Shown: positions 8,956 through 18,465, counted from the stretch's first letter. The stretch: DNA of 64,000 nt from JAEKNW01 sp963677815 (GCA_963677815.1 OY782499.1:1922001-1986000), one strand, 5' to 3'. Program-made: numbers and translations. The notes: generated by a model from the sequence alone, not told the origin.

Positions 8956-10230
8956 CTATTTAACTTTAGGAATATCTTTCCAAGAAGTAGTATATTTAGG
9001 GGAGAGGAGATTTCTTCTCATTTGCCATTTCTTTTTAACTCCTAAGGAAGCATAAAAGAGAGTATTCTCGCCCATAGTATTGTTGATTTTATCTACAAGC
9101 TCCATAATATTTTTCTGAGGTCTGTCCAGATAAAGAGGTTCAAATATATCATAAGGTACATTCTCTTCAGAAGCAATATCAGTAATCATAATCCCTGCTT
9201 TTTTATAGTAGAAACCTTTACGAAAAATCCTTCTAAGAATCTTTATAGCAATTTCTATGAAATCTGGAGTATAGGCAGTTGGACTGTTAAATTTATAGGA
9301 AGCATTATTGTTATACTGAGGACATTCTTTAAATCTATTAGTGGAAATGAATACAGAAATGACAGAAGCAACAGAGTTTTGACTTCTCAATTTCTTAACT
9401 GCTGTAGTGGTATAACTGGCAACCGCTTCTTCCATTTCTTGCAAGCTTGATACAGGTCGTCCAAATGATTTTGATGAGACAATTCCTTTCTTTGGGGTTA
9501 TAATCATATCCAATTCTAGACATGATTGACCTCTTAGCTCAAGAACTGTTTTGTGCCCCACAGAGGTAAGGTATTTATCAATCCATTCATCATTAGATTG
9601 TTTTAAATCATAGGCAGTAAAAATGTTATTATCTATTAAGAACTTTGAATACTGTCTGCCAATTCCCCAAACATCATCTACAGGGACTCTAACTAAAACC
9701 CTATCTATATCCGCTTCTTCCAGTAGATTAAATACGCCATTATATTGCCTGTTCTTTTTGGCTATATGATTGGCTATCTTTGCTAAAGTTTTGGTAGAAG
9801 CTATTCCAATAGAGACAGGGATACCAGTTGTTTGTTGAATTTTGAATTTTAATTCCCGCATATAAGCAGTTAAATCACGATTTTGGAAACAACTTAATTC
9901 TACAAAAGATTCATCAATTGAATAAACTTCAATATCAGGACAGAAATCAGCTATAGTTGTCATTACCCTGTTTGACATATCAGCATATAGGGTGTAGTTA
10001 GAAGAAAAAACATGGACTCCATGCCGTTTGAGAAGTCCTTCATTCTTAAAAGCAGGCGTTCCCATAGGTATCCCTAAGTCTTTAACTTCTTGAGAACGAG
10101 CTATAATACAACCATCATTATTTGACAGAACTGCTATAGGCTTTCCTTCTAATTCAGGACGAAAAACTCGTTCACAAGAAGCATAGAAATTATTACAGTC
10201 TATTAGAGCAAAGATATTTTTATTCTTCAT
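8956..10230 (-). CDS. umuC: DNA polymerase V subunit UmuC (Y-family translesion polymerase)
   Basis: This 424-residue translesion polymerase has the usual UmuC length. The palm metal-binding residues are visible: Asp11 in IDCNNFYASCE, and Asp106-Glu107 in YSIDESFVEL. A helix-hairpin-helix/thumb region (VWGIGRQYSKFL) follows, then the little-finger domain and a C-terminal UmuC tail (DUF4113-like, ending near LLSPKYTTSW). It copies past damaged bases when activated by cleaved UmuD. It starts 4 bp after umuD on the same strand, the classic umuDC order, and sits at the end of a four-gene run starting at xerC. Confidence 0.95.
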   Translation of the reverse strand: MKNKNIFALIDCNNFYASCERVFRPELEGKPIAVLSNNDGCIIARSQEVKDLGIPMGTPAFKNEGLLKRHGVHVFSSNYTLYADMSNRVMTTIADFCPDIEVYSIDESFVELSCFQNRDLTAYMRELKFKIQQTTGIPVSIGIASTKTLAKIANHIAKKNRQYNGVFNLLEEADIDRVLVRVPVDDVWGIGRQYSKFLIDNNIFTAYDLKQSNDEWIDKYLTSVGHKTVLELRGQSCLELDMIITPKKGIVSSKSFGRPVSSLQEMEEAVASYTTTAVKKLRSQNSVASVISVFISTNRFKECPQYNNNASYKFNSPTAYTPDFIEIAIKILRRIFRKGFYYKKAGIMITDIASEENVPYDIFEPLYLDRPQKNIMELVDKINNTMGENTLFYASLGVKKKWQMRRNLLSPKYTTSWKDIPKVK

Positions 10231-10234
10231 GAAA

Positions 10235-10687
10235 CTATAATTTATGAATTACATAAGTTACGACACCCCAGACAGAAAAATTATCTTCAGGGCTAATTTC
10301 GATGGTATTATATTCTGGGTTTTCAGGCTTAAGATAATATATACCATTCTCAATAACAAGTCTTTTTACAGTAAGCTCACCATTCAAGACAGCTATTACA
10401 ACTTTCTTATTAACAGCCTCTAAAGCTCTGTCAACGATTAAAATATCGTCAGGAAAGATACCAGCTTCAAGCATAGAATATCCATCTACTCTCACAAAGT
10501 AGGTAGCCGAAGGATGCTTAATTAGATGTTCATTAAGATCTAGGCGGTCTTCAATGTAGTCCTGGGCAGGAGAAGGAAATCCTGCTGGAATGTCAGAAGC
10601 AAGTAAGGGCCTTACTATTTTAGTCTTAGGGTCGTTCTTAAAGATTGCTTTGATTGAACCATCACTTTTAATCAGGCACTTAGTCAT
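10235..10687 (-). CDS. umuD: UmuD, S24 self-cleaving subunit of DNA polymerase V
   Basis: This 150-residue LexA-fold peptidase has the catalytic Ser71 (VDGYSMLEAGI) and Lys108 (GELTVKRL). The cleavage site is Ala35-Gly36 in PAGFPSPAQDYIE. Spacings site-Ser (35) and Ser-Lys (37) equal those of E. coli UmuD (Gly25, Ser60, Lys97), so RecA-stimulated self-cleavage is expected. The arm before the cleavage site is about 11 residues longer than in E. coli. Only 17 bp separate it from the upstream lipoprotein gene, and I find no strong Shine-Dalgarno or obvious SOS operator there. Regulation may therefore come from the head of the operon. Confidence 0.95.
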   Translation of the reverse strand: MTKCLIKSDGSIKAIFKNDPKTKIVRPLLASDIPAGFPSPAQDYIEDRLDLNEHLIKHPSATYFVRVDGYSMLEAGIFPDDILIVDRALEAVNKKVVIAVLNGELTVKRLVIENGIYYLKPENPEYNTIEISPEDNFSVWGVVTYVIHKL

Positions 10688-10704
10688 AAACGATCTATAA
10701 ATGT

Positions 10705-11409
10705 TTAGTCAGCTGTCTGGCAGTTAATATTTATAGTTTTATAAGTGTCAGAATCAAGCTTTAATTCAGCTCGAATAGTAACTAAAGCATCTTGACTTGG
10801 AGCTTTGAAATTACTTGAAGCAATACCTTCAACATCTACAATAGCAACAGGTTGAATAATATAACCATCTTCAGCATTAATAGCTATAAAAGATACTTCA
10901 ATATCCATTTCTGAAAAGTCAATATTCGCACTTGATACATAAGCTGTAAGACTTGTAGAAGATGTTCCATCAGCATTTAAGCTATATGTTCCTGCTACTA
11001 AAGAATCAATTTTAGGAAAATCATAGATAGGAATGTTCAGGGTAGTTTTTTCTGAAGGCCATGTCTCTAGAACAAATTCAACATTAGCAATACCAAAACC
11101 GTCTCTAGCGAGAAAACGGCCTTGAGCAAAACCATTTTCATCTGTCAAAAGAGACTGGCTACTTCCTGTTCCTATGAAATTTCCCATTTGATTGGTAATG
11201 GTAACATCAACCCTTCGTTCGGATAATTTGGAAAGAGGACCATCTAACTGAACATTAATTTCCATTTCATTATGGTCAGAATGATTAAAAATATGCCCCA
11301 TTTGTTGGTCTGATATAGAAACATACATCTTAGGATTATCAGAACCCCTATCATCACAAGCTGTTAAAAGTAATAAAGTTAACAATGTAAGTAGTAAAAA
11401 GTTTTTCAT
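10705..11409 (-). CDS. Lipoprotein with two Ig-like (bacterial Ig/invasin-type) domains
   Basis: This 234-residue protein has a lipoprotein signal ending in LLTAC (Cys18). Two beta-sandwich segments of the Big/invasin type follow: residues of about 40-125 (with LTDENGFAQGRFLA) and about 135-230 (with VDVEGIASSNFKAP). The pattern of a polar strand followed by G-x-A-x-x-x-F is typical of bacterial Ig-like domains. It is probably displayed at the cell envelope. It lies 8 bp after xerC and 17 bp before umuD. A functional link to either is not evident; the operon placement may be accidental. Confidence 0.65.
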   Translation of the reverse strand: MKNFLLLTLLTLLLLTACDDRGSDNPKMYVSISDQQMGHIFNHSDHNEMEINVQLDGPLSKLSERRVDVTITNQMGNFIGTGSSQSLLTDENGFAQGRFLARDGFGIANVEFVLETWPSEKTTLNIPIYDFPKIDSLVAGTYSLNADGTSSTSLTAYVSSANIDFSEMDIEVSFIAINAEDGYIIQPVAIVDVEGIASSNFKAPSQDALVTIRAELKLDSDTYKTININCQTAD

Positions 11410-11417
11410 TTTGCCTC

Positions 11418-12305
11418 CTAACCACGTGGGTGGTATAATCTGTGTTCTTCAATTAAGTAATTAATGTTTACATTGGTGTAAATCTGGGTTGTATCCAAAC
11501 TTGAATGACCAAGAAGTGTTTGGACAACTCTTAAATTTGCACCAGCTTCAAGAAGATGAGTTGCAAAGGAATGTCTGATTGTATGGGGTGAAATATGTTT
11601 GCTTATTCCCGCTTTTAATGCACATTTATGCAATATTTTCCAAAATCCCATACGAGTCATTTTTCCTCCTCTATTATTCAAAAATAGAGTGTCTGTTGCC
11701 TTATCTTTCTTTAACTTAAATCTAGTTATTTTAATGTAATGCAAAAGATATTCCATAGTTGTTTTTGGTATAGGTAATAAACGTTGCTTGTTGCCTTTTC
11801 CATGAATTAAGAGATTTGACTCATTTATAGAAACATCATGGACTGATATATCCAAAAGCTCTGAAACCCTAATTCCGGTTGAATACATTAACTCCAACAT
11901 GGTCTTATTTCTGTAGGTTAGGGGAGATGAAAGATCAATACTGTCTAATAGGGTAAACATCTCCTCAACAGATATTACATCAGGGAGTGAACGATTGTAG
12001 GAAATGGAGGGAATTTCTTCTATCTTAATTTTAAGGGGGATATTTTCTTCAATAAGGTAGAGAAAAAAGTTCTTCAAGGCTGAAGTTTTTCTGGCTATAG
12101 AAGAGTTTACTAAACCTATATCCTGCAAATCCAAAAGATATTTTATAATATTATCATTAGTTAATGCAGGTATATCAAGGTCAAAATACTCTATAAAATC
12201 TATTAAATCAGATTTATAAGACGCTACTGAATTATCAGATAGTCCTTTTTCAATCTTAATATAATAAATATAGTTATTTAATAATGATTTATTTTTTGTA
12301 TTCAT
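11418..12305 (-). CDS. xerC: Tyrosine recombinase, XerC/XerD type
   Basis: This 295-residue site-specific recombinase has the length of chromosomal Xer proteins. The SAM-like core-binding domain covers about residues 5-90 and the catalytic domain about 105-290. All six active-site residues are present: Arg146 (STGIRVSEL), Lys170 (HGKGNKQR), His241 and Arg244 (HTIRHSFATH), His267 (LLGHSSL) and nucleophile Tyr276. It most likely resolves chromosome dimers at dif. XerC and XerD cannot be told apart by eye, and a single-Xer system is also possible. No dif-like site was recognised in the window. It heads the run xerC-lipoprotein-umuD-umuC. Confidence 0.9.
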   Translation of the reverse strand: MNTKNKSLLNNYIYYIKIEKGLSDNSVASYKSDLIDFIEYFDLDIPALTNDNIIKYLLDLQDIGLVNSSIARKTSALKNFFLYLIEENIPLKIKIEEIPSISYNRSLPDVISVEEMFTLLDSIDLSSPLTYRNKTMLELMYSTGIRVSELLDISVHDVSINESNLLIHGKGNKQRLLPIPKTTMEYLLHYIKITRFKLKKDKATDTLFLNNRGGKMTRMGFWKILHKCALKAGISKHISPHTIRHSFATHLLEAGANLRVVQTLLGHSSLDTTQIYTNVNINYLIEEHRLYHPRG

Positions 12306-12340
12306 AAACGAATATTACATCCCTAATAAAAAAATGCAAG

Positions 12341-12375
12341 AAAAAAACAATGGAATTGCTAAGAATCCCATTGTT
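12341..12375 (-). terminator. Terminator after guaB
   Basis: On the minus strand, AACAATGG, a loop of about 14 bases and CCATTGTT are followed by seven T. It lies between the guaB stop and xerC. Confidence 0.8.
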
Positions 12376-12401
12376 TTATTATCAAATTATTATTCTTTAT
12401 C

Positions 12402-13862
12402 CTAGTCTATTGTGTAGTTAGGTGTTTCTTTAGTAATTTTAACATCATGTGGATGTGATTCTTTTAAACCAGCTCCTGATATTTCCATAAACTCAGCTCT
12501 CTTGTGAAGGTCTTCAATTGTCTCAGCTCCACAATAGCCCATTCCAGCTCTTAACCCACCTACTAATTGATGAAGATAATCTTTCAAAGGTCCTTTATAA
12601 GGAACCATTCCTTCAATACCTTCTGCCACTAATTTCTGATTGTCAGAAGTAGTTTCTTGGAAATATCTATCCTTAGAACCCTTCTTCATAGCTCCTATAG
12701 ACCCCATGCCTCTGTATGACTTGAATCTTCGACCATTATAAATAATGTATTCGCCAGGTGATTCGTCTGTACCGGCAAAGAGAGAACCAAGCATAACAGC
12801 ATTAGCTCCACCACCAATTGCTTTAACAATGTCTCCCGAGAATTTAATACCACCATCAGCTATAACTGGAATACCATGTTTTGTTGCGATTTCAGCACAT
12901 TCCATAACAGCAGTAAGTTGCGGAACTCCAATACCAGCTACTACTCTAGTTGTACAAATAGAACCAGGTCCTATACCAACTTTGATTGCACTAGCTCCAC
13001 AATCGATTAGATATTTTGCTGCTTCTGGAGTAGCTATATTACCTGCAATAACATCGGATTTTATCTTAGACATCACTGAGGTTAAGGCTGTTCTTATGTT
13101 GATATGGTGGCCATGAGCTGTGTCGATAACAATAATGTCAGCTCCCTTGTCAGATAACTCTATTGCTCTTTCCAGGTAATCACCTGAAACACCAATAGCT
13201 GCTCCAACCAATAATCTATCTTTTTTATCTTTTGCAGCATTAGGATAGTTTTGATGATTCTTGATATCTCTTATAGTAACCATACCTTGAAGTTCAAAAT
13301 CTTCATTCACTAGTGGTAATTTCTCTACTCGATGGTTATGCATTAAATCTTTAGCTTCTAATAGAGATATGCCAGCTTTTCCTACAATAAGTCTATCTCT
13401 TTTTGTCATTATTTCAGAAACTTTTTTGCTCAAGTCACTTTCAAATTGGAGGTCTCTATTTGTTAATATGCCAACTAATTTACCATCTTTAAGTACTGGA
13501 AAACCACCAACATTATGATTATTTTTAAGTTCTATGGCCTTTCTGATTTCATCATCAGGAGATAGGGTGTAAGGCTTAAGAATGATGCCACTTTCGTTAC
13601 GTTTTACAAGTCTTACTTGTTCGGCCTGTTCTTCTATAGATAAATTTTTATGAATGATGCCAATACCACCTTCTCTGGCCATGGCAATAGCCATTTTACT
13701 TTCAGTTACAGTATCCATTGCAGCAGATATTATAGGAATATTGAGATGAACATTTTTTGAAATATAAGTTTTGGTAGAGACAGTAGCTGGTAAAACATTA
13801 GAACTCTGAGGAATCAACAAAACATCGTCAAAGGTATAACCTTTTTTAGTTATTCTCTTCAT
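12402..13862 (-). CDS. guaB: IMP dehydrogenase
   Basis: This enzyme oxidises IMP to XMP with NAD, the committed step of GMP synthesis. The 486-residue chain has the standard layout: a TIM barrel start (GYTFDDVLLIP), a Bateman module of two CBS domains (about 95-205), and the barrel continuing with the catalytic loop GPGSICTTR (Cys303). The flap YRGMGSIGAMKKGS follows. Terminators lie both before (after panC) and after the gene, so it is probably a single-gene unit. AAAGGA precedes the ATG by about 8 bases. Confidence 0.97.
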   Translation of the reverse strand: MKRITKKGYTFDDVLLIPQSSNVLPATVSTKTYISKNVHLNIPIISAAMDTVTESKMAIAMAREGGIGIIHKNLSIEEQAEQVRLVKRNESGIILKPYTLSPDDEIRKAIELKNNHNVGGFPVLKDGKLVGILTNRDLQFESDLSKKVSEIMTKRDRLIVGKAGISLLEAKDLMHNHRVEKLPLVNEDFELQGMVTIRDIKNHQNYPNAAKDKKDRLLVGAAIGVSGDYLERAIELSDKGADIIVIDTAHGHHINIRTALTSVMSKIKSDVIAGNIATPEAAKYLIDCGASAIKVGIGPGSICTTRVVAGIGVPQLTAVMECAEIATKHGIPVIADGGIKFSGDIVKAIGGGANAVMLGSLFAGTDESPGEYIIYNGRRFKSYRGMGSIGAMKKGSKDRYFQETTSDNQKLVAEGIEGMVPYKGPLKDYLHQLVGGLRAGMGYCGAETIEDLHKRAEFMEISGAGLKESHPHDVKITKETPNYTID

Positions 13863-13901
13863 ACTATTTATCCTTTATTTTTATTATTAATTATTTATTA
13901 T

Positions 13902-13928
13902 AAAAAAAATACCGTCGCGAAACGGTAT
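13902..13928 (-). terminator. Terminator after panC
   Basis: On the minus strand, ATACCGT, a 6-base loop and ACGGTAT are followed by eight T, directly after the panC stop codon. Confidence 0.88.
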
Positions 13929-13933
13929 AAACT

Positions 13934-14767
13934 TTAAATTTCTAAGTTATCTATTAGTCGTGTGTTACCTAAGAAGACAGCAACCATTAACCTGACGCCT
14001 TTATTGACGCGTTTAACAGGTCCAAGATTCTTAGAATCTACTATTTCTAAGTAATCTATTTTAAAGCCTTTCTTTTCAAGCTTTTCTTTTAAATTATCTA
14101 AAATCTCTTTAACAGGCATATTCTCATTTTTAGCTAAAGATTTAGCTTCTTGCATATATTTATAAAGGAGTGGAGCAATTGTTTGTTCTTCCTTTGATAG
14201 ATATCTATTGCGGGAGCTTAAAGCTAGGCCTTGTTCTGAACGTACTATTGGACAACGGACAATCTTGCTTTCAAAGTTTAAGTCTTTAAGCATTGTTTCT
14301 AGAACAACCACTTGCTGAAAATCTTTTTCACCCATAAACATGAGGGTAGGCTTAACCAGATTAACTAGCTTTAGAACAATTGTTGCTACCCCTGTAAAGT
14401 GACCAGGTCGGCTAGCACCACAAAGAAGACTGGTAATTTGGTCAATATTTACCCATGTTTTATAGTCAGCTGGATACATCTGATTATCACTTGGAAAGAA
14501 GATATAGTCAACACCTAGTTTTTCTAAAGCATTATAGTCTGCTTCGAAGGTTTTTGGGTATCGAGATAAATCTTCATTAGGACCGAATTGACTAGGATTC
14601 ACAAAGATAGAAACAAGAGTAATATCACATGAACTGAGCGACTTCTTCACAAGTTCAAGATGCCCTTGATGAAGAGCTCCCATTGTTGGAACGAAGCCAA
14701 CTTTTTGATTTTCTTGCCAGCTATTGGAAAGATGAAGCATTTCATTTAAACTATCAATAACCTGCAT
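13934..14767 (-). CDS. panC: Pantothenate synthetase
   Basis: This enzyme joins pantoate and beta-alanine using ATP to make pantothenate. The 277-residue protein has the family motifs PTMGALHQGH (the nucleotide-binding HxGH-type motif), SIFVNPSQFGPNEDL, MGEKDFQQ and the KMSKS-like loop SSRNRYLS. The start codon overlaps the panD stop by one base (TAATG), so translation is probably coupled. It is the last gene of the waaA-NusG_II-murJ-panD-panC run. Confidence 0.97.
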   Translation of the reverse strand: MQVIDSLNEMLHLSNSWQENQKVGFVPTMGALHQGHLELVKKSLSSCDITLVSIFVNPSQFGPNEDLSRYPKTFEADYNALEKLGVDYIFFPSDNQMYPADYKTWVNIDQITSLLCGASRPGHFTGVATIVLKLVNLVKPTLMFMGEKDFQQVVVLETMLKDLNFESKIVRCPIVRSEQGLALSSRNRYLSKEEQTIAPLLYKYMQEAKSLAKNENMPVKEILDNLKEKLEKKGFKIDYLEIVDSKNLGPVKRVNKGVRLMVAVFLGNTRLIDNLEI

Positions 14768-15123
14768 TATCTTTCCTCAATAATTCTGTTATCATCATCG
14801 ACGATAACAACTTTTGGCTGGTGATTCTTAGCTTCTTCTTCATTTAATAAGCCATAATTAACGATTATAACTTTATCATTCAAATCTACCATGTGAGCAG
14901 CAGCACCATTCACTCCAATGATACCAGAGCCATATTCACCAGGTATTATATAGGTAGAAAATCGTTTTCCATTATTTATATTGTATATCCATACTTCTTC
15001 ATTTAGTTGCATACCTGTAGACTCAATTAGTTTAGTATCAATAGTAATACTTCCAACATAATTGAGGTCGGTTTGTGTAACGGTTGCCCTATGAATTTTA
15101 GATATCAAATAAGATCTAAGCAT
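14767..15123 (-). CDS. panD: Aspartate 1-decarboxylase
   Basis: This 118-residue pyruvoyl enzyme makes beta-alanine from aspartate for pantothenate. The proenzyme self-processing site is Gly24-Ser25 (NYVGSITID), the same position as in E. coli. Tyr58-type and Asn72-type active-site regions are seen as TYIIPGEYGSG and GVNGAAAHM. It overlaps panC by one base, which puts the supply of beta-alanine and its use under one message. Confidence 0.97.
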   Translation of the reverse strand: MLRSYLISKIHRATVTQTDLNYVGSITIDTKLIESTGMQLNEEVWIYNINNGKRFSTYIIPGEYGSGIIGVNGAAAHMVDLNDKVIIVNYGLLNEEEAKNHQPKVVIVDDDNRIIEER

Positions 15124-15187
15124 TTATTAACTCCATACATAATTTGCTAGTCATATTTTTCTAGTCAAAGTTTTTGTAAATAATTTT

Positions 15188-16759
15188 CTAATTTTTTTTC
15201 TTAAGCAATTTAGTTAGTTTAAGTTTTTTCCATATAATCTCGGCATACTCAAGTCTGATTAAAAAAGAACCAAGACTAAGTACAAGGAGAAATAAAAGTC
15301 CATTCAAGCTTATTCTTGTTATAGACAAGAATAAATTCTCACCTACTATAAAGTAATTAATAAGAAGATTTAAGCCATAGATGATTGTAGATAGCAGCAA
15401 TATTTTTATAATATTTGAAATAAATGAACGTAGCTTAATATTCTCAAATTTATATTTGATAACTAATACCATAATTATTAGTTGAATTAAGCCAGTTAAA
15501 GAAGTAGCCAAGGCAATTCCGATATGTTGTAGATAGTAAATAAGAATGATGTTCAAGCCAATATTTACAGCTACCATTATCGAGGTTATTATTACAGGAG
15601 TCTTAGTATCGCCAGAAGCAAAGAAGAGGGGGGTAAGAGTTTGATTAATAGCAAAGAAGATTAGACCAAATGAATAAAAAATAAATGATTCATAAGTGAT
15701 TTGAGAAGCTACTGCATCAAAACTACCTCTTTGGAAAAGTAATTTTATTATATCAAGCCCAGTGCCAACTAAGAAAAAAGTTACTGGTACTAATAGATAA
15801 ATTAGAGAAATCAAAGTGAAGCGAATTCTTTCTGATAAATCTTCCCATTTCTTTTCAACCATAAGCTGTGAGAAGAGGGGTAAAACAGCAGTACCAGTTG
15901 AAACACCGAAAATACCCAGTGGCATTTGCATTAACCTTGCACCATATCGGAGACAGGTGATGGCACCTAAGGGTAAGAAACTAGCAAAATAGATATCTGC
16001 AAGTAGATTTATCTGTCTAACACCAATACCTATCACGCCAGGTATAAATCTTTTCCCTAAGATTTTTAAATTATCACTGTGGAGGTTAATATAGATTCTA
16101 AAATTATAACCTACTTGTTTTAAAAAAGGAAAATTAATTATGGTTTGCAGCAGACCACCCAGTAATACCCCATAGCCAGCATAATAGATTAAAGATTCAG
16201 TGTCTAAGGCGAAAATTAGTGAAGGTAGACCCACAGCCATTATAATCCCTAAATTATATAACCCTGAGGAAAGTCCAGTCATAAAGAACTTATTGTGGGA
16301 ATTAAGAATAGCTATCATTGTTGAGGAAAGGCCAATAAAGAAGAGGTAAGGAAAGATAAGTCTAGTTAATTTGATAGTAAGCAGAGCAGTCTTATCAGGA
16401 AGGCCAGGTGAGATTAGATTAACAATAGCAGGAGCAAAGAATACACCTAAAAGGGTTAATGCTGTTAATAGAAGGGTAAGAAGGGAAAGCATATTCAAAG
16501 CGAATTTAACTTGTTGTTGTCTTCCTTTTTCTAGGCCAATTCTGTTGTAAATAGGCACAAAAGCAGCTGATAAAGCTCCTTCACCAAAGAGTCTTCTTAA
16601 AAGATTAGGTATATTGATTGCTATTTGGAAGGCATCATTGAGGTAGCTTGCTCCAAAGAAGAAAGCCATAACTTGGTCTCTAACTAGACCTAATATTCTA
16701 CTTAGAGAGACAGCTATTGACATTATTGAAATATTTTTAGCTAGTTTTGAATTACTCAT
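15188..16759 (-). CDS. murJ: Lipid II flippase MurJ (MviN)
   Basis: This 523-residue inner-membrane protein of the MOP superfamily has about 14 predicted TM helices. The N-terminal stretch SRILGLVRDQVMAFFFGAS and the segment RRLFGEGALSAAFVPIY are hallmark MurJ sequences carrying the charged cavity residues. It flips lipid II across the inner membrane for peptidoglycan synthesis. It follows the NusG_II protein by 8 bp. The tail is short and basic (KKLKLTKLLKKKN). Confidence 0.95.
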   Translation of the reverse strand: MSNSKLAKNISIMSIAVSLSRILGLVRDQVMAFFFGASYLNDAFQIAINIPNLLRRLFGEGALSAAFVPIYNRIGLEKGRQQQVKFALNMLSLLTLLLTALTLLGVFFAPAIVNLISPGLPDKTALLTIKLTRLIFPYLFFIGLSSTMIAILNSHNKFFMTGLSSGLYNLGIIMAVGLPSLIFALDTESLIYYAGYGVLLGGLLQTIINFPFLKQVGYNFRIYINLHSDNLKILGKRFIPGVIGIGVRQINLLADIYFASFLPLGAITCLRYGARLMQMPLGIFGVSTGTAVLPLFSQLMVEKKWEDLSERIRFTLISLIYLLVPVTFFLVGTGLDIIKLLFQRGSFDAVASQITYESFIFYSFGLIFFAINQTLTPLFFASGDTKTPVIITSIMVAVNIGLNIILIYYLQHIGIALATSLTGLIQLIIMVLVIKYKFENIKLRSFISNIIKILLLSTIIYGLNLLINYFIVGENLFLSITRISLNGLLFLLVLSLGSFLIRLEYAEIIWKKLKLTKLLKKKN

Positions 16760-16767
16760 AATACTTC

Positions 16768-17157
16768 CTATTTAATAATTTTTCTGATAACGTTCTTTTC
16801 TGCTTGGTCGATGACAATAATTTCTACTTGATTAGGAACACAGATGATAGGGTAGTTTTTGGACCAACCTTGTTTGACACATAATTGATTAGGACAATCA
16901 TTTCTGAGCATTCTAACTTGATTATTGGCTATTTCTACTTCTATGTGGTCATTTATTTTAATTATTTTGTCTTGATTGAGAGGGTATTGCCCCCAGAGAT
17001 TATTCTGATAATTGATTCTTACAAATTGATTAGATTTATTTTTCAAATTACTAATGAAAATATAAGTAGCTAAAGATAATATTAATATTATAAGAATTAC
17101 ATCACTTAATCTAAAATATTTGAAGCTTTTTCTTACAGAATTGACCAATGTCATCAT
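16768..17157 (-). CDS. Membrane-anchored NusG domain II protein
   Basis: This 129-residue protein has a cytoplasmic basic start, one TM helix (about 19-37) and an exported domain with the signature NDCPNQLCVKQGW...PIICVPN. This is the cysteine-containing pattern of the NusG_II family, a small beta domain often found next to electron-transport or envelope genes. Its molecular role is not established. It overlaps the end of waaA by 4 bases (ATGA type) and precedes murJ, so it belongs to this envelope operon. Confidence 0.8.
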   Translation of the reverse strand: MMTLVNSVRKSFKYFRLSDVILIILILSLATYIFISNLKNKSNQFVRINYQNNLWGQYPLNQDKIIKINDHIEVEIANNQVRMLRNDCPNQLCVKQGWSKNYPIICVPNQVEIIVIDQAEKNVIRKIIK

Positions 17158-18398
17158 TTGCTTCTTGGATATTTTGCTATGACTTGTTGATAGATTTTCG
17201 AGAACTCTTGTAAATTGTTGTCTAGAGCATTTGCATGCTTCGAGAGGGTTACATTAGCTTTTTCACCAATATTTTTACTTGTATTATAGTTTTCAATCAA
17301 GAAACGCAAGTCACTTGTTAACTTCTCATCTTTACTTATAATGATAGCTCCATTTTCACTTAGCTTATCAACACTATCTTGGCAAGAAGAATGGTATTGA
17401 CCTATTATAGTAGGCTTAGAATAAAAGGCTGGTTCAAGAGGGTTATGCCCCCCAAAGTCACAGAAAGAACCCCCAACAATACTTATATCACTGATAGCGT
17501 AAAAGAGATTAAGAACACCCATAGCATCAACTATTAAAATTGCCTTGCCTGGAATATAATTAGAGAGTGTAGTGTAATCATCACATTCTAAAATGGACTC
17601 AACTTCTTTGATTCTATTGATATGACGTAAAACCAAAATTAACTTAATGTTAGGAAAATCTTCTTTTAGCTTGAAGAAACTGTTAATCATCAAGACTTCT
17701 TCACCAGGACGGGATGAACCCCAAGTAATAATTAAGTCGCTATCAAGATAGCCATATTGTTTACGTAAAGCTTGACTATCAAATTTTGGAAGGTCAACAC
17801 AAAACTTTAAATTTCCACCTACCAAAACATTCTTAGCTCCAATTTCTTCAAACCTTTCTTTATCAAGTTGAGATTGGGCTAATATTATATTGATTTTGTT
17901 CAATAAAGGTCCAAAAATTCTTTTATGCTTTAAATAACGAGGATAAGAACGTTTTGATATTCTTGCATTAGAAAGTATTATAGGAATTGAAAGTTTTGAG
18001 CATTCGTTAATCATAGAAAACCATAACTCTGTTTCAGCTAGAATTAAAATCTTAGGTTTAATTTTCTTAATGAATCTTTTTACTAAGAATGAAGAATCAA
18101 AGGGAACTAAACTTGTAATAATCTTGGGTGAAATCTTCTGGGCTTCATTTCTTCCGGTAGGAGTCATTGTTGTTATTAAAATGTTATCTTGAGGGTATTT
18201 TTCTAAGATTTTTTTGATGAATGGCTTTAATCCGTTTATTTCTCCTACTGAAGCAGCATGAATCCAAATAGAATCACTTAAATTGGGTAGTAAGGCTCTA
18301 GTATGCTCTTTTAATCGCTTGTTAAAGAGAGCAATGGGGAAGAGAAAAGCTCCAATAATATTGGAAATAGGACGATAAATTAAGTTATATAGTTTCAT
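17154..18398 (-). CDS. waaA: 3-deoxy-D-manno-octulosonic acid (KDO) transferase
   Basis: This 414-residue GT30 glycosyltransferase adds KDO from CMP-KDO to lipid A precursors at the inner face of the cytoplasmic membrane. An N-terminal amphipathic/hydrophobic segment (about 8-25) is followed by the catalytic motif WIHAASVGE (Glu53). ETELWF, GSSRPGEE and the donor-site motif VGGSFCDFGGHNPLEPA are also visible. With rfaE1/rfaE2 further along, it shows that the organism makes LPS. It is the first gene of the run leading to panC. Confidence 0.95.
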   Translation of the reverse strand: MKLYNLIYRPISNIIGAFLFPIALFNKRLKEHTRALLPNLSDSIWIHAASVGEINGLKPFIKKILEKYPQDNILITTMTPTGRNEAQKISPKIITSLVPFDSSFLVKRFIKKIKPKILILAETELWFSMINECSKLSIPIILSNARISKRSYPRYLKHKRIFGPLLNKINIILAQSQLDKERFEEIGAKNVLVGGNLKFCVDLPKFDSQALRKQYGYLDSDLIITWGSSRPGEEVLMINSFFKLKEDFPNIKLILVLRHINRIKEVESILECDDYTTLSNYIPGKAILIVDAMGVLNLFYAISDISIVGGSFCDFGGHNPLEPAFYSKPTIIGQYHSSCQDSVDKLSENGAIIISKDEKLTSDLRFLIENYNTSKNIGEKANVTLSKHANALDNNLQEFSKIYQQVIAKYPRSK

Positions 18399-18431
18399 CT
18401 CTTATAAAATATAGATAAAGATTAAAAATAC

Positions 18432-18458
18432 AAAAAAAGCCGTTATTTAAAACGGCTT
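18432..18458 (-). terminator. Terminator after the tRNA-Asp cluster
   Basis: On the minus strand, AAGCCGTT, a 5-6-base loop and AACGGCTT run into seven T. It lies 8 bp beyond the 3' end of the last tRNA-Asp. Confidence 0.85.
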
Positions 18459-18465
18459 AAATTTC

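Noticed and set aside
12745..13116. A 123-residue frame on the plus strand inside guaB
   Set aside because: It is fully antisense to a well-conserved gene and has no start signal.
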